Shown: positions 36,571 through 43,923 of the stretch, piece by piece
Layout of the letters: each line of letters starts with the position of its first letter
Numbering within the stretch: position 1 is the stretch's first letter
Notes under the pieces: model-generated
Database searches by the model: none
The model's input: the letters and a program-made list of their open reading frames with translations, nothing else
Told to the model about the DNA's origin: nothing
Translations under genes and position numbers: made by a program
From: Desmonostoc muscorum LEGE 12446
GTDB lineage: Bacteria > Cyanobacteriota > Cyanobacteriia > Cyanobacteriales > Nostocaceae
Reading direction: 5' to 3'
Assembly: GCF_015207005.2 (NCBI RefSeq)
Contig: NZ_JADEXS020000001.1
Coordinates: forward strand, 7,153,001-7,217,000
Length of the DNA stretch: 64,000 nt

Positions 36571-37023
36571 ATGCAAACTTCAACCATACGTAAACCAATT
36601 ATTCTAACACCAGGAGAAGGTCATCAATTTTCAATACTTGGTGGACATTTTACAACCAAAGCAACCGGTGAAGAAACAAATGGAGCTTGGACAGTTTATG
36701 AAATTACAGATACACAAGAAAATGGCCCACCGCTGCATACTCACCCCTGGGAAGAAGCATTTTATATTCTTGAAGGGGAAATAGACATCCAAGTTGGTAC
36801 AGAAACAATTTTGGCATCACCAGGCTCTTTCGTTAATATTCCTCACAACGCACCACACGCCTTCAAAGTTCGTTCTGCTACTACTAAATTCCTAGTTTTA
36901 ATTGCACCCAAGGGAGCGAAAAACTTTTATGAAGAAATGGGTGAAGTAGCTGATAGCTCCTCGTTCAATATGGAGAAAGTACAGCCTGTTTTAGTCAAGC
37001 ATGGATTGCAGTTTATTGCATAA
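36571..37023 (+). CDS. Cupin-domain protein
   Basis: 150 aa, one cupin barrel. Motif 1 is [24 protein letters not shown] with two His and the Glu that bind metal; motif 2 is [15 protein letters not shown] with the third His. AAGGAGTAACTT before ATG is a clear ribosome binding site. Small cupins of this kind include dioxygenases, isomerases and sugar-binding proteins; this one resembles quercetin-2,3-dioxygenase-like proteins, without certainty. Monocistronic; a hairpin repeat (37057-37115) follows and could terminate it. Confidence 0.82.
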   Translation: MQTSTIRKPIILTPGEGHQFSILGGHFTTKATGEETNGAWTVYEITDTQENGPPLHTHPWEEAFYILEGEIDIQVGTETILASPGSFVNIPHNAPHAFKVRSATTKFLVLIAPKGAKNFYEEMGEVADSSSFNMEKVQPVLVKHGLQFIA

Positions 37024-37056
37024 TAAACCGACCAATAAAAAATACTCAACTACTTC

Positions 37057-37115
37057 TTGTGGGGTGGGCATCTTGCCCGCCCATACCCCAAAGCTGGCAA
37101 GACACCCACCCCACA
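37057..37115. repeat. TTGTGGGGTGGGC hairpin repeat
   Basis: Arms of 21 bases (37057-37077 starting TTGTGGGGTGGGCATC, and 37095-37115 ending CACCCACCCCACAA) match at 19 positions. It lies just after the cupin gene and may end its transcript. This looks like a common dispersed palindrome rather than a site unique to the locus. Confidence 0.65.
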
Positions 37116-37218
37116 AAATTGAATAATTTATTTGTTGGAAATCCATAAATTCTTTATTCTGAATTCTGACTCCTGACTCCTGAATTCTTCCTGATAAATC
37201 TACTTCTAAAAAAGTCAT

Positions 37219-37779
37219 ATGTACTCAATAACAAAGAAGCAACTCAATTCCATGCCAAAAGCCACTCGCCTGTTCGCTGCTAGTGCCCTCAGCTTGAGCC
37301 TCAGTGCCAGCCTTGTTTTTTACCCCAGCGCCAGTCAGGCGGGTAAAAATGATGCTGGAGTGCCTACCGAACTGCAAGGTGAGTGGCGCTACGGTCGAAT
37401 CTCATCCATCCAATACCAAGACAGCTACACAGGGCAGCCAGCAGCCCCGAACGGTTCTAGCGATCAATTTCAACTCGCCTCTAACGGTAGCTACCAGCGA
37501 AACAGGCTGATTCAAATCACCACCTACAACTGCTCGTCTAACCTGTTCATAGAGGAAAAAGGCAAAGTTAAAGTTGAGGCTGGACGCCTGACTTTCCAAC
37601 CCAGCGACAGCACATCCAAAGGGCAAATCTGCAATAGCGGGCGCACCTACTCTAGCCGCAATACAGCAAAACCTGAAACCTACCAATGGTCGATTCAGAC
37701 GAATGAGTACGGCCAGCAAGTTCTAGTGCTTGAAACTACTGACGGTCAAGGTAAAGCTCATTATGGGCGACCTCAGTAG
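37219..37779 (+). CDS. Secreted hypothetical protein, 186 aa
   Basis: Function not recognised. A signal peptide is clear ([20 protein letters not shown], cleavage after ASQA), so it is exported to the periplasm or beyond; ATG at 37252 (MPKATRL) is the better start for the signal. The mature part begins KNDAGVPTELQGEWRYGRIS, resembling small lipocalin-like or META-like beta domains, and has paired cysteines (YNCSSN, GQICNSG) that could form a disulphide. GC content is a little above its neighbours. The stop codon lies inside a GTAGG palindrome. Confidence 0.65.
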   Translation: MYSITKKQLNSMPKATRLFAASALSLSLSASLVFYPSASQAGKNDAGVPTELQGEWRYGRISSIQYQDSYTGQPAAPNGSSDQFQLASNGSYQRNRLIQITTYNCSSNLFIEEKGKVKVEAGRLTFQPSDSTSKGQICNSGRTYSSRNTAKPETYQWSIQTNEYGQQVLVLETTDGQGKAHYGRPQ

Positions 37780-37803
37780 GAGCGCATAGCTATGCGCCCC
37801 TAC
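37776..37803. repeat. GTAGGAGCGCATA palindrome, copy 2
   Basis: GTAGGAGCGCATA and TATGCGCCCCTAC are complementary with one mismatch around a GC centre. The element supplies the TAG stop codon of the secreted protein gene (37777-37779). Confidence 0.75.
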
Positions 37804-37926
37804 ACACCCATACAAACGTTTTTAAATTTTGGATTTTTCTTCAATCCAAAATTCTTTCAGATTTGTCTCCCCTAGTTTTCCCCCATTGTTTCGTAATCTA
37901 CAAAATATCGAACTGAGGTTATTCAT

Positions 37927-38409
37927 ATGATTCACCATATTTCAATTGCTGTTAAAAACCCTAACCATGTTGCCCAAGTTCTTGGGGAAATTTTAAAAGC
38001 AAAAGCTGTTCCTTTTCCTCCTAACCCAGGTAGTTATATGGTTATACCTTTCGATGAACATGGTACAGCCATTGAACTTTATCCTTTAGGTTCTCAAATA
38101 GAGCCTGGTGAAGGTGATGATGAAGCTGTATTTGTGTGTACTGCTATTAGTTCGAGATTTACAGATATTCATGCAGCTATTTCTGTACCCACCAGCCAGA
38201 AAGAGATTGAACAAATTGGTGCCCGTGAAGGCTGGCGCGTAGTGCGTTGTAACCGCGATTCTTTTTTTGATGTGATTGAGTTCTGGGTGGAAAACAGATT
38301 AATGATTGAATTTCTAACACCAGAAATGGCATCTGTGTATTTGAAATTCGCCACAGAGAAAGAAAATTTGAAATATTTTTTGGCAGAGCCGGCATTAGCA
38401 ACGATTTGA
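37927..38409 (+). CDS. VOC-superfamily (glyoxalase-like) protein
   Basis: 160 aa. The beginning MIHHISIAVKNPNHVAQVLGEIL is the first beta-alpha unit of the vicinal oxygen chelate fold with a metal-type His, and AIELYPLG the next strand with Glu; the second half (IEFWVENRLMIEFLTP) gives the symmetric strands. Enzyme class cannot be told: the superfamily includes glyoxalase I, dioxygenases and antibiotic resistance proteins. It faces the glutathione transferase gene across a strong two-way terminator hairpin. Confidence 0.75.
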   Translation: MIHHISIAVKNPNHVAQVLGEILKAKAVPFPPNPGSYMVIPFDEHGTAIELYPLGSQIEPGEGDDEAVFVCTAISSRFTDIHAAISVPTSQKEIEQIGAREGWRVVRCNRDSFFDVIEFWVENRLMIEFLTPEMASVYLKFATEKENLKYFLAEPALATI

Positions 38410-38432
38410 TAATCTAACAATCCTATTTTCTT

Positions 38433-38467
38433 CAGATCCCCGACTTCTTTAAGAAGTCGGGGATCTG
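38433..38467. terminator. Perfect 17-bp hairpin between convergent genes
   Basis: CAGATCCCCGACTTCTT and its exact complement are separated by one base, followed on both sides by AT-rich sequence. It lies between the VOC gene (+) and the glutathione transferase gene (-) and should serve as a bidirectional terminator. Its core CCCCGACTT/AAGTCGGGG recurs inside the MITE at 52988-53092. Confidence 0.75.
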
Positions 38468-38488
38468 AACACTGCGAAACTCTATTGA

Positions 38489-39160
38489 TTAAACAGCAAC
38501 AGGAGTAGGTGCAGCGAATTTAGCATATCGCTGGATGTAAAATTCTTTGGAGTTAGCGATCGCCTTTACAGATTCACGCTCCTTTAGGGCGTGCTTCCAT
38601 TGTCTCAGACGGGTGAATTCAGTGGGTATGCCAAAGCCACGATACTCTTTGAGTGCAGCCCAGCGTTCAAACCAGGGGAAATAGGTCAAATCAACCAAAC
38701 TGATGGATTCACCAAACCAGTAGGGACCTTCCCCAGATAGTTTTCCTAGACCTTCGTTTTCAATAAACTCCAAGTGTTTGTATAGTTCCTGCTTCGCTTC
38801 TTCTTGTTTTTGAATATCTGAACTTCGCAGAAGGTTAGAAAAAGCAGAAACAAACCTGGTATTAGCAAAATCGATCCAGATGCGAGCCTGCGCCCTAGCA
38901 ATAGGATCGCTGGGTAACAGAGGTGGATTAGGAAATACCTCATTTAGATACTCGTTAATGATTGCTGATTCCCAAACTCGCTCATTATTATGAGTGATTG
39001 CCGGGACTTTACCATAAGGAGAAACCTTCCTAAAGCCCTCCGGTGGATTCTGCAAATCAATCTCAATCAAATCGAAGTCAATGCCTTTCTCTTGAAGTAC
39101 CAAGCGGGTACGATGAGCATAAGGACAAACAACTGCACTGTATAGTTTGATTTCAGACAT
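38489..39160 (-). CDS. Glutathione S-transferase family protein
   Basis: About 223 aa from ATG at 39160 (MSEIKLYSAVVCPYAHRTRL), chosen because AAGGAATT precedes it; the frame is open 20 codons further. N-terminal thioredoxin-like domain with CPYA at the catalytic position (Cys type, as in omega or dehydroascorbate reductase-like enzymes), cis-Pro in KVPAITHN and the glutathione-binding E-S in WESAIINEYL. The C-terminal helical domain includes YWFGESISLVDLTYFPWFERW. Likely glutathione-dependent reductase or detoxification enzyme in the cytosol. Confidence 0.88.
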   Translation of the reverse strand: MSEIKLYSAVVCPYAHRTRLVLQEKGIDFDLIEIDLQNPPEGFRKVSPYGKVPAITHNNERVWESAIINEYLNEVFPNPPLLPSDPIARAQARIWIDFANTRFVSAFSNLLRSSDIQKQEEAKQELYKHLEFIENEGLGKLSGEGPYWFGESISLVDLTYFPWFERWAALKEYRGFGIPTEFTRLRQWKHALKERESVKAIANSKEFYIQRYAKFAAPTPVAV

Positions 39161-39623
39161 TTTTAATTCCTTGGTAAATAGGACTTGTTGAACAGTATTG
39201 AGAATTGAATTTTTATTCAAGATCCCAAATCTTAAAGAGGGACTGGGGATTGGGGACTGGGGACTGGGGGCTTAGGGCGTGTTTTCAAACTACTTGTTTA
39301 GCCTCCTAACTTTTTAGATCCCCCTAAATCCACGCCAGTTGCTCATGGGGGAAACCCCCAGACGCTCGCGGACTCGCTAACGCTGCGCTATCGCCCTTGG
39401 CGTCTCCCCTTGGGAGAAGACCGCACTGGCTCCCCTTAAAAAGGGGGACTTTAAGAGACTCTCAGCCCCCCAATTTATCGGGGGGTTGGGGGGATCTAAG
39501 ACTTTGAAAACACGCCCTAGTGACTGGGGACTGGGAAAGAGGTTTCCTAACCTAATACCCAATACCTAATACCCAATACCCAGTCCCTAGTCCCCAGTCC
39601 CCAATCACCAGTCCCCAATACCC
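39161..39623. other. Spacer with heptamer repeats split by a MITE-like element
   Basis: 463 bp. GGGGACT/GGGGATT heptamers lie at 39240-39270 and continue, with matching phase of sequence, at 39521-39540; the MITE-like element 39273-39519 sits between them. A second set of mostly 7- and 8-base CCTAATACCCAATAC and CCCCAGT units occupies 39550-39617 next to the arylsulfotransferase-like stop. No gene. Confidence 0.7.
39273..39519. mobile_element. Non-autonomous element (MITE-like) with GGGCGTGTTTTCAAA ends
   Basis: Perfect 17-bp terminal inverted repeats TAGGGCGTGTTTTCAAA, starting and ending with TA, enclose 213 bp without a gene. The interior has known-type spacer text (CACGCCAGTTGCTC, GCTCGCGGACTCGC, GGGGGTTGGGGGGATC). 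The ends share TTAGGGCGTGTxxTCAA with the right end of the IS at 24919-25756, so that type of transposase could have moved it. It interrupts a heptamer array. Confidence 0.7.
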
Positions 39624-40751
39624 TCAAAGCCAGGGTATTTCTTCCGGTGCATAACGGAAGGCGCGGAAAACTGAATTTTGTTCCCCACGACTGACCGGCG
39701 ATTTCTCACCTGGAATATTCCGAGCTGCAAAGTGGGGGTTGATGTATTCCCAAACAATTTCTCCTGTAGTTGTCACCTCGAATATCCGACCGTAGGCACC
39801 TTCTGTAATTAAGGTATTGCCATTTGCTAAACGTTGCGCTCCTGATATGTAGGAACTAAAGAAATTTTGGGGCGGGCTATCGGTGTATTCCCAAACTATC
39901 TCTTTTGTTTGACGGTTGACTTCAATCACACGGGAGAAATTCAGAGCAGTGTGACGGCGATGTGCGCCATTATCGAAAATCAGGATATTACCGTTAGCTA
40001 ATTCGTTGGGGAAATGCTGCTGTGCTAGTACGTCATCTCCTAGCGTCCAGATGATTTCTCCGGTTTGGCGATCGATAATCACCACTGTGGATATATTACG
40101 AAAGCTGACAATAATGTTGCCGTCGGCGAGTTCACCTACAGTATTTCCATGAGTCCATTCGTGTCGATGATCCTGGGGAGTAATCGTAAATATATCGGGA
40201 TCGAGATGTTCCCAGGCGTGCCAAGTCCAAACAATTTCACCTGCTGGAGTCACTTCATAAAGCACATCAGCATAGATATCACCATTCGCTTCTGTACCTG
40301 TTACGCCGCCTTTAATTCGAGGAACCAAAGACTGGGGTATTTTTTCAATGGCTAGTAGAATTGTGTTGCCATTGGCTAGTCTGCGTCCATCGTGATGGTG
40401 GTCTGGATGCTTATATTCCCAGATAATATTCCCCTTAGGATCTGCTTCTAAAACAACACCACTTTTGAATGCAGCCCACAACGCAAAACGTAGTGGTTCT
40501 TCTGGTGGAGTCTTACCGTTATAAAACAAATTGCCATTAGGTAAGAGATAACCATATAATCCTGGTGCATATGGCAGATTCCATTGGTGTACTACTTCTC
40601 CTTCCAAATTCAAGAGGTAAACTTCACCTTGACCTGTCAGGGGCGTAAAAAGTGTGTATCCCTTGAAGACTTTTTCGGGATTGTAAGCCTTTAAACCAGT
40701 ACCCCGACGACGAATAGTATTTTGGTCAACCAATGTTGCTGTAAAAGTCAT
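39624..40751 (-). CDS. Arylsulfotransferase-like (ASST/PQQ-type propeller) protein
   Basis: 375 aa. Recurrent blade motif: GEVVHQWN, GNIIWEYKHPDHHHD, GEIVWTWHAWEHLD, GEIIWTLGDD, KEIVWEYTDSPP, GEIVWEYINPH, each followed by LANGNTL/LPNGNLF turns. This fits a six-bladed propeller of the arylsulfotransferase family, with the active-site His-rich loops (HHHDGRR, DHRHEWTHGN). There is no signal peptide, whereas classical AssT is periplasmic, so transfer activity is uncertain. Monocistronic, followed by heptamer repeats. Confidence 0.78.
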   Translation of the reverse strand: MTFTATLVDQNTIRRRGTGLKAYNPEKVFKGYTLFTPLTGQGEVYLLNLEGEVVHQWNLPYAPGLYGYLLPNGNLFYNGKTPPEEPLRFALWAAFKSGVVLEADPKGNIIWEYKHPDHHHDGRRLANGNTILLAIEKIPQSLVPRIKGGVTGTEANGDIYADVLYEVTPAGEIVWTWHAWEHLDPDIFTITPQDHRHEWTHGNTVGELADGNIIVSFRNISTVVIIDRQTGEIIWTLGDDVLAQQHFPNELANGNILIFDNGAHRRHTALNFSRVIEVNRQTKEIVWEYTDSPPQNFFSSYISGAQRLANGNTLITEGAYGRIFEVTTTGEIVWEYINPHFAARNIPGEKSPVSRGEQNSVFRAFRYAPEEIPWL

Positions 40752-40802
40752 ATTCTACCTGGTAAATATCTAGTACTCTGTCAAGCTAAAAATGATTGGT
40801 GA

Positions 40803-40920
40803 AGGTGGGGAGTAGGGAGTGGGGAGTAGGGAGTCAGGAAAGAATTTTTATAGAGTTGTTACAACTTATCTCCCTCATCCCCCTCATCCCCCTCATCTCC
40901 CCACTCCCCACTCCCCACTC
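40803..40920. repeat. Palindromic GGGGAGT / CCCCACT heptamer element in a spacer
   Basis: GGTGGGGAGTAGGGAGTGGG on the left faces CTCCCCACTCCCCACTCCCC on the right, with CCCTCATCCCCCTCATCC in between. It is the same type as the element inside the kinase gene at 18175-18333 and abuts the stop codon of the aldo/keto reductase gene. Confidence 0.75.
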
Positions 40921-41958
40921 CTACGGCGCTGGGTTCGGTGACTGAGCATGAACTTTATCCAACTCTTCCAAAATGTCTTTATCAAGAACTACATCCACGC
41001 TTTCCAGATTTTCCTTGAGTTGTTCGAGTGTTGTAGCACCAATAATTGTGCTAGGCACAAACCAACGACTCCGCACGAATGCTAAAGCTAGATGTGCTGG
41101 ACTGAGTTGATAACGCTTGGCAATTTCCACATAAGCTTTTACTGCTTCGCTGACTTTTGGTTTTAGATACCGCTGACCAAAATTTTCAAACAAACTGACT
41201 CTTGCTTTCTCTGGTTTACCATTTAAGTATTTGCCAGTTAAGAAACCAAACGCCAAAGGACTATAAGCTAGTAACCCAATTTCTTCGTAATAAACTGCTT
41301 CTGCTAAGTGTCCGTCAAATACTCGATTGAGCAAGTTATAGGCATTTTGAATCGAAACAACTTTGGGCAATCCTAACTGTTTAGCAATGTTACTAAACTG
41401 AGTGACTCCCCAAGGAGTTTCATTACTCAAACCGATATAGCGAATTTTACCTGCTTTAATGACATCGGCAAAAACTTCTAGCTGTTCTGCTATGGGTACC
41501 GTTTCTCCTATTTGAGTGGGATCGAAGACTGTTTGTCCAAACCGTGGCACGTAGCGATCGGGCCAGTGAATTTGGTACAGATCTATATAATCTGTTTGTA
41601 ATCTGTTGAGACTATCATCTACAGCTTGTTTAATATTATCACGGTCAATTGCTTTGGCTCCACTACGTACCCATTTAAAGCCTCTACCAGGGCCGGCGAT
41701 TTTAGTAGCGATAATAACTTTATCTCTTTGTTGATGCTTTAACCATTCGCCGATATAAGTTTCAGTTAATCCATAAGTTTCGGCACTTGTAGGTACTGGA
41801 TACATCTCAGCCGCATCAATAAAATTGACTCCTTGGGCAATAGAATAATCTAGCTGATCGTGGGCTTCTTCGATGGTATTTTGCTGTCCATAGGTCATTG
41901 TGCCCAGACAAATTTCAGAAACTTTTAAATCACTGTTGCCAAGTTGGTTATATTTCAT
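40921..41958 (-). CDS. Aldo/keto reductase (Tas-like)
   Basis: 345 aa. TIM-barrel NADPH-dependent oxidoreductase. Catalytic residues are visible: Asp and Tyr in NFIDAAEMYPVP, Lys in VIIATKIAGPGRG, His in YQIHWPDRY. The cofactor-binding end is SPLAFGFLTGKYL and VRSRWFVPSTIIGATTLEQLKENL. The insertion PVPTSAETYGLTETYIGEWL is typical of the Tas/YghZ branch. Substrate unknown. The MFS exporter gene lies 50 bp upstream on the same strand, so the two may be an operon. Confidence 0.92.
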   Translation of the reverse strand: MKYNQLGNSDLKVSEICLGTMTYGQQNTIEEAHDQLDYSIAQGVNFIDAAEMYPVPTSAETYGLTETYIGEWLKHQQRDKVIIATKIAGPGRGFKWVRSGAKAIDRDNIKQAVDDSLNRLQTDYIDLYQIHWPDRYVPRFGQTVFDPTQIGETVPIAEQLEVFADVIKAGKIRYIGLSNETPWGVTQFSNIAKQLGLPKVVSIQNAYNLLNRVFDGHLAEAVYYEEIGLLAYSPLAFGFLTGKYLNGKPEKARVSLFENFGQRYLKPKVSEAVKAYVEIAKRYQLSPAHLALAFVRSRWFVPSTIIGATTLEQLKENLESVDVVLDKDILEELDKVHAQSPNPAP

Positions 41959-42008
41959 ATTCTTCAGTTAAAGAAAACGGCAATTTTTGATAATTTCTCA
42001 CAAAAAAA

Positions 42009-43268
42009 TTATTCCATAACTATCCCATTTTTCATATAAATTTGGCGGATTAATTTTTCAATTGCTGACAGATTTTTATAAAAAATAATCGAACCCATGA
42101 TACAACATAATGCTCCGAACATTAAAGCAAATCTTGCACTGATTATACTCGCTAATCCACCTATAAATAAATTACCAAAGGGTATTATTCCCATTACAGA
42201 CATATTATAGAGGCTCATAATTCGACCTCTTTTTTCATCGTCTGATATTGTTTGTAAAACAGCGTTGCTTGATGAGTATTCTAAGATATAGCCACAACCA
42301 ATTACTGTAATACTCATTAAAGAAAACAAAAAATTATTTGAGAGTGAAAAAGTAATTAGTGCTATGCCAAATATAACAGGTGCGATCGCAATAATTTTCT
42401 CAAGCCCTATTGCACTTCTTTGGGAACTCAAATAAATACCACCACATAAGGCTCCAAGTCCTGATGCTCCCGTTAAAAAACCCAAAGTGCTAGAATCTCC
42501 ATGCAGAATTTCCACGGCAAAAACAGGCATAATTCTGAGATATGGCATTCCCATAAAACTGAATAATGCTATCAATAGCAAAATTGAGCGAATAGGCAAA
42601 AATTCGTATGCATAAATAAAGCCTTCTTTTAAATCTTCCCAGATATTATTTTGATGATTTGTTTGTCCAATTAGTGGCTTGTCAAGCTGAATTGCCAATA
42701 AAGCAAAAATTACAGCAATATAACTAATACCATCAATTAAAAAACAGTGACCAGGAGAAAGATGAGCAATTATTATACCTGCGATCGCTGGGGCTATGAT
42801 CCGTGAACCACTAAGTAAAGAAGAATGGAGAGCCGTTGCGTTGGTAATATCTTCTTTTTTTTTAATTATGTCTATGATGAAGGCATAGCGAGTAGGTGTC
42901 TCAATACTAGCAATCAAACCTTGTAATATACTTGAACTGATAATATGCCATATACTAATTACCCCTGTTAAGGCAAGCATTGCTAAAATTAGCGAAACAA
43001 TCATCATTATAAATTGGGCGACAATTAAAATAGTACGTCGATTAAACTTCTCTATCCAAACACCCGCTAAAGGACTAATTATCAAATGAGGAAATTGGCT
43101 GATAAAGCCAAGTAATCCTAACAAAGTTACTGAATTTGTTAGAGAATAAACTAACCACGCGATGGTAGTTTCTGTCATAAAACTACCAATCATAGATAAC
43201 ATTTGCCCGCTAAAAAACAGACGGAAATTTCTAGACTCGAAAGACTGTAAAGTTTGCATTACACTCAT
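42009..43268 (-). CDS. MFS transporter (EntS/MFS_3 type)
   Basis: 419 aa with about 12 hydrophobic segments. N terminus SFESRNFRLFFSGQMLSMIGSFMTETTIAWLVYSL is typical of the EntS-like branch, and the cytoplasmic loop motif appears as AGVWIEKFNRRTILIVAQ. Members export siderophores, drugs or other small molecules across the plasma membrane. The sequence is more AT-rich than its neighbours, with ATA and TTA codons frequent. It precedes the aldo/keto reductase gene and may be cotranscribed. Confidence 0.88.
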   Translation of the reverse strand: MSVMQTLQSFESRNFRLFFSGQMLSMIGSFMTETTIAWLVYSLTNSVTLLGLLGFISQFPHLIISPLAGVWIEKFNRRTILIVAQFIMMIVSLILAMLALTGVISIWHIISSSILQGLIASIETPTRYAFIIDIIKKKEDITNATALHSSLLSGSRIIAPAIAGIIIAHLSPGHCFLIDGISYIAVIFALLAIQLDKPLIGQTNHQNNIWEDLKEGFIYAYEFLPIRSILLLIALFSFMGMPYLRIMPVFAVEILHGDSSTLGFLTGASGLGALCGGIYLSSQRSAIGLEKIIAIAPVIFGIALITFSLSNNFLFSLMSITVIGCGYILEYSSSNAVLQTISDDEKRGRIMSLYNMSVMGIIPFGNLFIGGLASIISARFALMFGALCCIMGSIIFYKNLSAIEKLIRQIYMKNGIVME

Positions 43269-43923
43269 TTTGAGTAGATGTTCATCATGTAGTTTTTGTC
43301 ATATAAATGCTTTTGTCTCAAAACAACACTAGTCTGCTAATAAGCCAATATAAAACTCTTAGGAAAATCTTTCTCTGTTAAACTACGGCAAATCGCTGTG
43401 CAGTAAGTATTAAAGCAGTACAGATGTTGATTATTCCATAGATTAATCAGATAAGTCAGCTAAGTTGGTGGAATAAAAAATCCCAAAATGTAACACAAAA
43501 TACTTGCTTTTATGAAATTTTTGTGGGATGGACTTTTTGAACCTCAGTGCATACTACGGCAAATCAATCTATTTACAGTAGTATATCAGAAAGTCTTAAG
43601 ATTCTTCTAGAATTAAGTCTTAATAAATATTCATAAAATGAACAGCGAGAGAAATTCTCTTGTTGTTAGAAAATTGCTATGCAGTCACTACTTTGGGTTG
43701 AGGTTTAGCGAATAACTGGCCTAAGTGATGCAGCAAAGGGGCTTGTCGCTAGACATCTAGTCTCAACTTCAGTAGGTACAGCTTACATTTGAAACATTTG
43801 TACTTGGCACCACTAACCTGATAACTGCGTCAACTATCTTGCAGCTAAATTACTGCATCAGTTTTCCTGGTGTAGCAATTTAACGTTTGCATGGAATGAA
43901 ATATAACTAATTAACCAGAAGTA
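43269..43923. other. Divergent spacer, no gene
   Basis: 655 bp between the MFS gene (leftward) and the GHL10 gene (rightward). CTACGGCAAATC occurs at about 43382 and 43553. No hairpin or promoter could be assigned with confidence, and no frame looks coding. Confidence 0.5.
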
